Below, one piece after another: positions 44,401 to 56,400 of a DNA stretch of 64,000 nucleotides. Within the stretch, counting starts at the first letter, position 1. Every line of letters begins with the position of its first letter. This DNA is from Dendrocalamus latiflorus (Eukaryota > Streptophyta > Magnoliopsida > Poales > Poaceae), in contig CM029640.1 of assembly GCA_017311315.1 (NCBI GenBank), positions 17,047,512-17,111,511 on the forward strand, read 5' to 3'. A program made the translations under genes and the position numbers. The notes under the pieces were generated by a model, which worked only from the letters and a program-made list of their open reading frames with translations, had not been told where the DNA came from and made no database searches.

Positions 44401-47400
44401 AAAGCCTTCTCAAGCATGGCCATCCATTTCTCCTTCCTGGTGGCATAGCATTTTCCCTACTCCCTCCTGGCCGTAGCACCTTGTCGCCATTCGCCACCTA
44501 CTTCGTCGGCGAGTAATTGCGGTGTCAGCCCTCGTCTTCAGCACCTCTCCTCGCCATCAGCGCCCAGCAGTGGCAGTGCTTTCCGTCACCTCCCGCGCGT
44601 CCCCGAATGTTTAGACCTGCGTCCGGCCGTGCGCCCATGTCCTACGCCAAGAGTCGCCGTGGTCCTCCTCTGCCATCGGTCACGTTCGCGTGCAGCATGC
44701 CTGCACGGCTCTGACGCCACCGCTGCCTGCAACACGCCGCCGTGTCTCCCCCCTTGGCGCCCAGCCTCCTTTCCCGGCCTCCATAAGGAGCTCTGAGCCG
44801 TGCCGCAACCCCCTCGCCAAAGCTCGCCAATACGCCACTCTCGGCCACCTCCTCTGCCTTGCGTGCGCCTCCGGCAAGTTTCCCCTCCAAGCGCAGCCGG
44901 TCGACGGCCGGTCCTCCTGCGACTTTCCCCGCGCTCACCTCTGTCTCCTCTCCCTACTCCCGGGTCTAATTGCCCTCTCATCCTTCGCAGGCCACCGGCG
45001 AGCTCCCTCTTCACCAGCTCCGGCTCCGGGCCGCCTCGGAGAATCACCGCGTCCCGGGCCGATTCGCCGCACCTAAAGCGTCGCCCGAACACCCTGAACG
45101 CTGTCCCCTCCTCGCCGGACCCCGCCGCCATCCCCAGTGCGCCGCCGCCGTGTCCCTCCTCACCGCCAAGCACGTTCCCGCCGCCGGCCCGCCTCGCTCC
45201 ACCCCGGCCGCCGCTCGAGCTCCAGGTGAGCTCCATGACGCCCCGAGATGCTCTCGTGCCAAGCGATTGACCCGCAACGGCCCGAGCCGCCGGCGCTCCC
45301 TCCCCTGTCTCCGCCGCCGCTTCACCCGCCGTCGCCCTCCGCCCGGCCGGGGACCAGCCGAGGCCCGCCTCCCCGAGGTGCGCACCGGGTCGGGCGACCC
45401 GCTTCGGCCGACGCCGCCGCACCTCCGCGCTCCCTCCGCCGCCGGTGGGTTCGGCCCTCCTCACGACCGGGCAAGCAGAGGGGACAGCAGCCGGCTTAAT
45501 GCCCCCTCCCACCGAATAAATGCCCCAATCATTCACTTAATAGCTGTCCTAACCGGTTCATTATGATGTCCTGAGCCAGCAATTAAGTAAAGTATTAACC
45601 CTGCTAATTAAGGCCCACTGTCCGCAATGCATTTCTTTATTTTTTCGGATTTTCCAGCATTTGAAACTTCAAAATACCATAACTCCTCAACCCTAACTCC
45701 GAACTTAACGAAACCAACTTCTAAATTTTTCTAAAATCAAGACCTGTTTAATGGTTCTAGTTTGGTTCAATTCCGAGTTCATTTGAGTTGTTTTATTTTA
45801 TTTGGTTCTTATTCGGCTCTCGTTTTCTCGTGTTGTTTTTTTTTCCGGTTTCTCCCGTCCGAGTAGAGTTCGACGACGCGAACGAGCCCCCGCTTGAAGC
45901 TACACAAGACCCTCAAGCTCTCGATCCAGGCGAGTCAATACTTTGATCATTTTGCGCCTACATTTTGTGAAACTATGTTCGTTTAAACTATAAAAATTGC
46001 ATGCGTTATTTTATGTGCTAAAAATATGTAAGTCTTAAGGTAGATAACAACCTTATGTCCACCTAATAATATATAACACCACAAGTACATTTGAACTCCC
46101 ATGATCATTGTCGCCCTAGATGTGAACACTGGAATGGTAGTTATACGACTTATTATTGCCATGCTAAAATTGGTCAAGTCCAGGGTTCTAGTAACCCTGA
46201 TAATCATTCTTTAATCATGGAAACTGGATTTGGGATAGTCATGGGATGTACATGACTAAACAATTTGTTGATTTATGTTATGCTTCTCAAAACCCTAAAA
46301 TCTGCTGAACCTGTTTGGGCGGGTGGAAAGAACGGTGGGTGTGGATGTAACACAAGGGATTGTGGAATGAACCGCCCGAACAATTTAAGGACTTAATCCT
46401 GTGTGGACCCTCCGTGTATAACAGTACAACCACAAGCTGGCATATTGTAGGCTTGGCTAAATAATTTACTGAACTCTCTATTCATTTCACGGAGAACGTG
46501 TGTAGGTGGGTAATGAAAGCCCCACTTGGAATGGGACACCGGATGTAGGTGACGTCGCCTAGGATAGCGTATGTGGAGAGTGGAGTCCGACTGCGCTAAC
46601 CTATGGTGGACATCCCGCACAACCTATGGATGTAACCCCATAGGAGTGAAATGCTAGAGTGTGAGGTATTGTAAAGGCCTCGTGATATTTTCTCGATCTG
46701 CATGTCAAAGGAATCATGTAGAACCATCGGGACGATTATCTCTTGTGGGTAAAGATGTACAACCTCTGCAGAGTGTTTTAAACTATTCGAATAGCCGTGC
46801 CCACGGTCAAGGGCAGACATGGAAATCTTCCTCGAGTTAGTTCTGTTTCAAAAACCTTTGTGGGTGGGACAAAAATCTATCAGAGGGATGTACTCTGATT
46901 TTGAAATTCATCCTGGAGGGATGTACTCCAGTGTTGGTATTAAGGTGGATGTAACCTGACTTTGGTAATTTGTCCTGGAGGGATGTACTCCAGTGTTGGT
47001 ATTAAGGTGGAAGTAACCTGCTATTCAAAAGTTAAGCATTGGTGGATGTAACCATAACATAGGGTGGATGTAACCCTAAAATATGGTGGATGTAACCATA
47101 AAATTTGGAATTGGAAACTACTCCGTTTATTGTACACTTTTAGTATTTAAATCATAAGTTCTTGAAAAATGCTAGGTCATAGAAATTTTAATTATGGTAA
47201 TTTCAAATGTCGCTTTATGCAAATAAAAGAACCCGAGCCTTCCTTGAATAGCCTTGCATCTATAATTATATGCATTCTGTGTGTTGGCTCGCGGAGCACG
47301 GTTGTTTGTGCTCAATCTCGCTCTTAACCCCCCTTTCAGAAGATGTGAATCAAGAGCATTACGCTTATCATGAGGATCAGGATGCCGAAGGAAATGAAGA

Positions 47401-50400
47401 TGGTGGTTATAGAATAGGCTTCGATAGTCTTGCCTCTCGCCTTAGTAAAGCTGACCAGGCTAGTTTTGGCGGGTGCCTTCGTTATTAGTCAGGTCCCTGA
47501 TTAATAGCATTGGTACTCGGGTTATCCCAGTCGCTTGCCTGTGGTGAGTTGTGCCCCTACGCTATGTACGCTTCCGCTTCCGCTTTTATGTATTATAAGA
47601 CATTTGGCCTGACGGCCCTATTGTAACCTTGGCCCGACGTGGTCTATTTAAACTCTGATATTGTAATGTATGAATCTATCGTGTATGAAATGATGCAGCG
47701 TTGTATCTGTGAGCATTATCTACTGATCCAGGGAATAATGCAGTGTTATCACAGAGGATTCCAGGTATTAAACTTGGGGTCCGACAGAGCTGGTATCAGA
47801 GCATACGACTGTAGAAACCTTAGCTAGACTGGTCACGATTTAAGGTCTGAGTCCTATTTACAAAAACTATGTAAAACTTTTGCAAAAATATAGCGTAATA
47901 TTGCTTTACTCAACTCTCTTAGTTTCTATACTCACCCAAAGATTTCTTTTGTATTTCATCTATTCTAACCTATTGGTGTTCAAAATTTTTAGATGGCCGG
48001 AGCTGCACCAGTTGGTCCATGGGATCACATCTCCCACGGTGAAAGCGAAGGAGGGTTCGCCGAGATCCTGCGGCAGCTGCTGCGTTGTCTCGGGTACACT
48101 CGCCCGCCCGTTTACCGAGGCAGGAGAGCCCACATCCACAGCATGGATTTGTGGACCATGGAGGTCTTCATCAACGCTCGGGATAGCAATAGGGAGCTCC
48201 ACTCCCATACTATCCACGCCGAGCCTCCACGGATGTACCTCGTCGACGCCATCCAGGACGCGGCACGTCTCGCCGTGGCTCACTTGTGCCAAGTGCACGA
48301 GGAGAGGCTGCGACAGACGCCTTTCGTCCACTCCCCTCGCATCTGCCAGGGGCAATTCCTTCCAGATCGCCTCGACCACAGGGTGGACAACCCCCAGCTG
48401 TCACACCAGATCCAGCTGACGCAGGCGATGTCAGTCTCCTATGCCTTCGCCCTGCAGGAGATTGGGCATCTGCGCATTCTCCTGACCGCGAGCCTGCAGC
48501 AGTCGGACGTCCTCAGCGCCCAGCTCAACCGCTACCTGATCGCCTTTCAGGCGGCAGAGCGCGAGAGGCTCGCTGCAGAGGCTGGGCTCGAGCGCCTTCG
48601 AGCCACGGCAGCCTACCCTCTGCCTACGTCACCAGCTCCAACTCCAGTGTCCGCGCCAGTTCCAGCTCCAGTGCCAGCTCCAGCTACAGCCCCAGTGACA
48701 ACCTCAGCTCCCGCAACCGCACCAGTGACTGCTCCAGCACCAGCTTCAGATCCAGTACTAGCACCGGCTCAGCGCCAGGGACCTCGCCCACGACTGACGG
48801 CGTGCATAAGCGTGCGCCCACCGTCCAATGGCACCCTCGCAGAGCCTAGCAGGGGGCGTCGCCCGTCTCGCTCCCGTCCCTCCAACAACGGATCGAGCCC
48901 TTCTCGGTCTCGCTCCCGATCTCCCAGCATCGTCTCCTGCTCCCGCTTTCCAGGTGATTGCGTCTTCTGCGGTCAGACCCACCCCCGATCCCCGGAGGTG
49001 GACTAATGTAGGTTAGACAGTAGTATTGTCTAGGCAGTCTTTTGTTGGTGTGTATGCACACTTCCCCAGATGTATCCCCCTTATGTACCCAGTTAGTAGA
49101 CGTTGTGTATGCGGTGTCGTGACTTGTTATAAGCCTGTGCGCTGTGCTCGGCTGTCATGTAACACCTAAACCCCCCTAATGTAATGAACTACCCTAGGCA
49201 TAATGCCTTGTGTTTATTTGCCTCTCTGTTGTTGTTCAGTTTTCTATTGTGCTGGTAGAGGGCTAGTAAACCCTCATATAAAACCTCCTCCTTCTGTTAG
49301 TCTCTAAAAAGGCTCTAGGTTGTTTTCCAGATGACTCCCTCTCATCTACATGCTGCCCTAGTCATTTATACTTCTAAAGCTTTCTTATCCCGGATTCAAA
49401 TAATAAAAGTCCAGCACTCCTCTTATAAACCCCTTTCGAAAACCTATTTTGGGCCAAAATCACAAAGATTAAATTTGAAATTTATTTTTGAAAGTTGTTT
49501 TATCCTTGGAAGTTCAATTATCAAAAAAAAAATTAACCCCTTTTTGCAAACCTAACCTTCCGAGGAAAACTTTCTAAGATTTAACTTCCAACCAAATTAT
49601 TCCAAAGGTTTGCTCTGGTTCCTCAGACCCATGTATAAATCTTGGTGGATTCATGTCAATCATGAGATAGAATCAACGGTATGAATTTCTAGATGAAAAG
49701 TAAGCGGACTAGTTTGATGATTGGATTGGCTAAATTAGTGGGCCGATTTAAAATGATTGGATTGATTAAATAATTGGATTGGTTAAATAAACGGGCCAAT
49801 TTAGACGATTGAATAAGTGGACCGATGGAATCTTTAGAGAAATATGGAGTGTAATAACAATTGTTGGTCTGTAGCTTTAATAGACAGTATGAATCCAGAT
49901 GAACGTTTACAAGGGTGGAATAATAGAGTATAGTCGACTACCGGGTGGATTATTGGAAATTTTGGAGACAATAGGAGATGTGATAATAACCATTGAATTA
50001 TAGATTTGATTAATAAACATTGTCTCGGTGGATGTCTATGCCAATAAAGTTGTTGGGCACAAGATTGTAGATAGTGGGATTGATCACTGGATAAAGGGAT
50101 TATGAGTATGTGTTAAAGATGGAAAAGATTGGAGTATTAAGAAACCATAATACAAATGATATCGGTGGATTTACAAGTAAAGATACTGTTGTATCGCTCA
50201 AAAATAAATCCAGGATTGAGTTTACGAATTTATGGTGGAAAAGGTTGGATTATAATATAGATGTTATTGTTGGATTGAAATATTGGAACCATAATACAAG
50301 TGATACTGTTAGATTTAAAATGTAAAAGATGTGAATGGTACTGGTGGATTTAAAATATAGAAATATTGAAACCCTGAAGCGATCGAGTACGGGTGGATTC

Positions 50401-53400
50401 AAAGGTAAAGAAATTGGAGTAATGTTTAGGTGAATAGTTGGATGGGATTGTTGACTAATGAACCCAAGACTGGATTTATGATTTTATGTAGGAGAGTGAG
50501 ATTCAATTGAGGAGTAGGAGACCCTGATCTGGTGAATAATAACTACGAATGATGTCTTGGAAGTGATATGATCTGTGGATTGAATAAATGATAAGATTCA
50601 CTGTTTGGAGTACTAGACACCAGTTGTGCAGTGATTAAGCAATGAAAGAAGATACCCTAGAATCAATCGAGTATAAGCAGGATTAGCAAGGCCTTGGAAT
50701 AAGAAGCCCACGAATGGGAGGGCTATGAATGTGAATTATTCTATCAAAATTTTGATATTGGAAGAGGTTAGGATACCTTTGCAAAAAAAAGGGGGTATTT
50801 CAAAATTCAAGTATTTCAAAACCACTTTCGGAAAATCAGTCTTGCTATAAAAATTCTATATCAAATATATATAGTGTATCTTCGTTGCAAAGAGCCTTGA
50901 TTTCAAAGTTTCTTTACAAACTTCACCCCAGTATTTGAGGACCCAAAAAAAAACTTAATTCCTAAGAACTCACTTTCAAAACCAAAACTTGGCAATGTAC
51001 CTACTTTGCAAATTTTTGGAGATACTCAAATGTTTTCAACCCTGGCATTTAAAAAAAAAAGAAAGAAAAATTTCCCAAATAATAAAGAGGAGCATGGGCT
51101 TCGCCGCCAAAACATTTCTCGATGCTTTCCTTCCTCTACTTCTGTCTACAAAAAGGAAATTGATTTCCCTTTCTTTTCCCTTACTTCAAAAGAAAAAAAT
51201 TTAAGCTCGAAGACATCAAGGATGCTCATGAAGGTTTTGTGGTCTCGCTTCAGCAAGCCTAGTGCTTAGAACCCTGTGCCCTCTTGTGTGTGTCGTCGTG
51301 CTTAGGCATTGCTTTTTCAAAAGATCTTATTTGGCCCTGTGCACTGCCTTCTTGCTCTCGGGCACTGTATTTCGCAGTCACAGGAAAAGCTTGTTTCAAA
51401 ACCTTGGTTTTTCTGTGGGGTTTGTATGCCGCCCCAATTTTCTGTGTGTGCCCTTTTTGGGGTGGATTAGAGTATCTCATCCCCGCGATCTACCCCGTAT
51501 CTAGTGCTATTTCCCACTCACCTTATTGCTGAAAACCTCGTCAGATCTACAAGCGAGACATGACAAATAGCTCAGTCAAGACAATCAAGACTCAAGTCCC
51601 CCTCTCACTGTAAACTCACTAATCAAGACACTGTCAATGGCCAAGGACATGGCTAGAAGCAAGAAGCAAGAACCAGTAGTTCCTACTCGCTTGGGTCCCT
51701 ATCACTCGTACAAGTATTCACTCAGATCCACTCCAGCATAAAGGAAAGGCAGCAACCAGCGTTGAAGAACAGCAAGCCCCAGAAAATGTCAACCGATGAA
51801 GGGAGGCCAGCTAAAATAAACCTAGAAGAACACGGTTTCTGCGGTGTGGCGTTGACCCACTTTTGTATGGATATTCTCTCTTCAGGTGACTCCAAGGAAA
51901 GGGCGAAGTGTCAAGCAAAACCTTGGAACTCGTTGCTAGCCAGCTTGCCCCACCTCCTTCTTTCTACTCTACCCGAATCTCGGGGACGAGATTCCTTTTA
52001 AGGGGGGTGGGATCTGTAACACCCCATTTTCAGAATCTGGCTTATTGTAAAATTCAAATGTATGTTAATGAAAATCAAAAGCTTTTATTCTCAGTTGGCT
52101 ATTCTTTTTGCTTCCAAATACATATATATGTATATATGCATATATGTGTATATTCTAGAAAATGCAAAAACAATCTAAAATGAAAACCTTGCTCCATCTC
52201 CAGGGGAGAAAATCAAGTTAATATTATAAAATCTAAAATATGAAATGTATTTCAAAAATTAAGAGTGGTATTTAATATTGTAAAAGGAGAAAGAGTATAT
52301 GCATATATATGCAAAGCCTTCTCAAGCATGGCCATCCATTTCTCCTTCCTGGTGGCATAGCATTTTCCCTACTCCCTCCTGGCCGTAGCACCTTGTCGCC
52401 ATTCGCCACCTACTTCGTCGGCGAGTAATTGCGGTGTCAGCCCTCGTCTTCAGCACCTCTCCTCGCCATCAGCGCCCAGCAGTGGCAGTGCTTTCCGTCA
52501 CCTCCCGCGCGTCCCCGAATGTTTAGACCTGCGTCCGGCCGTGCGCCCATGTCCTACGCCAAGAGTCGCCGTGGTCCTCCTCTGCCATCGGTCACGTTCG
52601 CGTGCAGCATGCCTGCACGGCTCTGACGCCACCGCTGCCTGCAACACGCCGCCGTGTCTCCCCCCTTGGCGCCCAGCCTCCTTTCCCGGCCTCCATAAGG
52701 AGCTCTGAGCCGTGCCGCAACCCCCTCGCCAAAGCTCGCCAATACGCCACTCTCGGCCACCTCCTCTGCCTTGCGTGCGCCTCCGGCAAGTTTCCCCTCC
52801 AAGCGCAGCCGGTCGACGGCCGGTCCTCCTGCGACTTTCCCCGCGCTCACCTCTGTCTCCTCTCCCTACTCCCGGGTCTAATTGCCCTCTCATCCTTCGC
52901 AGGCCACCGGCGAGCTCCCTCTTCACCAGCTCCGGCTCCGGGCCGCCTCGGAGAATCACCGCGTCCCGGGCCGATTCGCCGCACCTAAAGCGTCGCCCGA
53001 ACACCCTGAACGCTGTCCCCTCCTCGCCGGACCCCGCCGCCATCCCCAGTGCGCCGCCGCCGTGTCCCTCCTCACCGCCAAGCACGTTCCCGCCGCCGGC
53101 CCGCCTCGCTCCACCCCGGCCGCCGCTCGAGCTCCAGGTGAGCTCCATGACGCCCCGAGATGCTCTCGTGCCAAGCGATTGACCCGCAACGGCCCGAGCC
53201 GCCGGCGCTCCCTCCCCTGTCTCCGCCGCCGCTTCACCCGCCGTCGCCCTCCGCCCGGCCGGGGACCAGCCGAGGCCCGCCTCCCCGAGGTGCGCACCGG
53301 GTCGGGCGACCCGCTTCGGCCGACGCCGCCGCACCTCCGCGCTCCCTCCGCCGCCGGTGGGTTCGGCCCTCCTCACGACCGGGCAAGCAGAGGGGACAGC

Positions 53401-56400
53401 AGCCGGCTTAATGCCCCCTCCCACCGAATAAATGCCCCAATCATTCACTTAATAGCTGTCCTAACCGGTTCATTATGATGTCCTGAGCCAGCAATTAAGT
53501 AAAGTATTAACCCTGCTAATTAAGGCCCACTGTCCGCAATGCATTTCTTTATTTTTTCGGATTTTCCAGCATTTGAAACTTCAAAATACCATAACTCCTC
53601 AACCCTAACTCCGAACTTAACGAAACCAACTTCTAAATTTTTCTAAAATCAAGACCTGTTTAATGGTTCTAGTTTGGTTCAATTCCGAGTTCATTTGAGT
53701 TGTTTTATTTTATTTGGTTCTTATTCGGCTCTCGTTTTCTCGTGTTGTTTTTTTTTCCGGTTTCTCCCGTCCGAGTAGAGTTCGACGACGCGAACGAGCC
53801 CCCGCTTGAAGCTACACAAGACCCTCAAGCTCTCGATCCAGGCGAGTCAATACTTTGATCATTTTGCGCCTACATTTTGTGAAACTATGTTCGTTTAAAC
53901 TATAAAAATTGCATGCGTTATTTTATGTGCTAAAAATATGTAAGTCTTAAGGTAGATAACAACCTTATGTCCACCTAATAATATATAACACCACAAGTAC
54001 ATTTGAACTCCCATGATCATTGTCGCCCTAGATGTGAACACTGGAATGGTAGTTATACGACTTATTATTGCCATGCTAAAATTGGTCAAGTCCAGGGTTC
54101 TAGTAACCCTGATAATCATTCTTTAATCATGGAAACTGGATTTGGGATAGTCATGGGATGTACATGACTAAACAATTTGTTGATTTATGTTATGCTTCTC
54201 AAAACCCTAAAATCTGCTGAACCTGTTTGGGCGGGTGGAAAGAACGGTGGGTGTGGATGTAACACAAGGGATTGTGGAATGAACCGCCCGAACAATTTAA
54301 GGACTTAATCCTGTGTGGACCCTCCGTGTATAACAGTACAACCACAAGCTGGCATATTGTAGGCTTGGCTAAATAATTTACTGAACTCTCTATTCATTTC
54401 ACGGAGAACGTGTGTAGGTGGGTAATGAAAGCCCCACTTGGAATGGGACACCGGATGTAGGTGACGTCGCCTAGGATAGCGTATGTGGAGAGTGGAGTCC
54501 GACTGCGCTAACCTATGGTGGACATCCCGCACAACCTATGGACGTAACCCCATAGGAGTGAAATGCTAGAGTGTGAGGTATTGTAAAGGCCTCGTGATAT
54601 TTTCTCGATCTGCATGTCAAAGGAATCATGTAGAACCATCGGGACGATTATCTCTTGTGGGTAAAGATGTACAACCTCTGCAGAGTGTTTTAAACTATTC
54701 GAATAGCCGTGCCCACGGTCAAGGGCAGACATGGAAATCTTCCTCGAGTTAGTTCTGTTTCAAAAACCTTTGTGGGTGGGACAAAAATCTATCAGAGGGA
54801 TGTACTCTGATTTTGAAATTCATCCTGGAGGGATGTACTCCAGTGTTGGTATTAAGGTGGATGTAACCTGACTTTGGTAATTTGTCCTGGAGGGATGTAC
54901 TCCAGTGTTGGTATTAAGGTGGAAGTAACCTGCTATTCAAAAGTTAAGCATTGGTGGATGTAACCATAACATAGGGTGGATGTAACCCTAAAATATGGTG
55001 GATGTAACCATAAAATTTGGAATTGGAAACTACTCCGTTTATTGTACACTTTTAGTATTTAAATCATAAGTTCTTGAAAAATGCTAGGTCATAGAAATTT
55101 TAATTATGGTAATTTCAAATGTCGCTTTATGCAAATAAAAGAACCCGAGCCTTCCTTGAATAGCCTTGCATCTATAATTATATGCATTCTGTGTGTTGGC
55201 TCGCGGAGCACGGTTGTTTGTGCTCAATCTCGCTCTTAACCCCCCTTTCAGAAGATGTGAATCAAGAGCATTACGCTTATCATGAGGATCAGGATGCCGA
55301 AGGAAATGAAGATGGTGGTTATAGAATAGGCTTCGATAGTCTTGCCTCTCGCCTTAGTAAAGCTGACCAGGCTAGTTTTGGCGGGTGCCTTCGTTATTAG
55401 TCAGGTCCCTGATTAATAGCATTGGTACTCGGGTTATCCCAGTCGCTTGCCTGTGGTGAGTTGTGCCCCTACGCTATGTACGCTTCCGCTTCCGCTTTTA
55501 TGTATTATAAGACATTTGGCCTGACGGCCCTATTGTAACCTTGGCCCGACGTGGTCTATTTAAACTCTGATATTGTAATGTATGAATCTATCGTGTATGA
55601 AATGATGCAGCGTTGTATCTGTGAGCATTATCTACTGATCCAGGGAATAATGCAGTGTTATCACAGAGGATTCCAGGTATTAAACTTGGGGTCCGACAAT
55701 AAGCAAGCGCAAGGAGGTTGGTTGGCACTGATGGATTACCCAATTATAAAGATCTCAGTACATATCATCATGTAATAAAAAATGAAATCAACATACGGGA
55801 AGATGTTAGAGCTAGATGAACAACTAGTTAAGCTACCTTTAATGCCATGAAAGCATCCTCCATGGCACGTCGTCTAACAACCAAGTCAGCTCGTCGCAGA
55901 TCTGCCTGGGTTGCAAATAAATACAGTATTAGATCAGCATAAAGCCATGAATTTAACAGTACCATACAAATAGCACTCTAACATGGTTAATAAAACAATA
56001 TGGATACTCAATAACAAAGACAGGATGATTGCAGTTTTATCTAAAGTATATTGATCAGATCTTTCAATTAGTTCCAACAAAAAGAAGTGAAGGAAGAACA
56101 GGTACACACACCTCTAAAGCGCCATCACTCCAATGTTGATCTGCTGCTTTCTTCAGGTTCGACTGAGCCCTCTCCTTTAATATCTGAGTATGTATACAGA
56201 GGTCCTAGATTACAGTAGATAGAAGTAGAAAGAAACCAAGAGTAACATGATAGGCAAATGAATAATTCAATATCTAATGAACACACTAAATACATACTCT
56301 AGCAAAATGGGTAAGGCGCGCTGCCCTCTCCTTCACACTGTGGTCAATCTTTTGAGTGTCCTTCCTTGCACGAGCTTCCAGGCAATCATAATTTTAGATG

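Larger units (their letters stand above)
47787..52014 (+). mobile_element. Internal region 2
   Basis: Copy of internal region 1, 2 bp shorter. Both length differences are in A-runs: 9 at 50945-50953 and 10 at 51051-51060. Primer-binding site 47791-47802, gag-like ORF 47993-49006, polypurine tract 52000-52012. Confidence 0.92.
36189..55698 (+). mobile_element. Tandem LTR retrotransposon complex: LTR-internal-LTR-internal-LTR
   Basis: A 19.5 kb complex bounded by one pair of 5 bp duplications, ATAAG at 36184-36188 and 55699-55703. Three LTRs (36189-39872, 44103-47786, 52015-55698), all 3684 bp and near-identical, alternate with two internal regions (39873-44102, 4230 bp; 47787-52014, 4228 bp). 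Each internal region has its own primer-binding site and polypurine tract. There is no duplication between the units, so this is one insertion later expanded, not two insertions. No pol was found, and the only sizeable ORF is gag-like. The LTR start TGTAACACCCC and the internal 3' end (cggggacgagattc, then aaggggggtggga) recall Tekay/Del-type gypsy elements, so it is probably a non-autonomous relative. It lies antisense to the host gene. Confidence 0.95.

Noticed and set aside
47787..52014. Second unit as an assembly artefact of the first
   Set aside because: Not fully excluded. But the two internal regions differ by A-run lengths at two sites and LTR3 differs by one base, and the outer duplications match, so a real tandem is the better reading until long reads decide.
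36189..55698. Two separate LTR retrotransposons inserted side by side
   Set aside because: There is no target duplication between the units and the middle LTR is shared. A single ATAAG pair bounds the whole complex.
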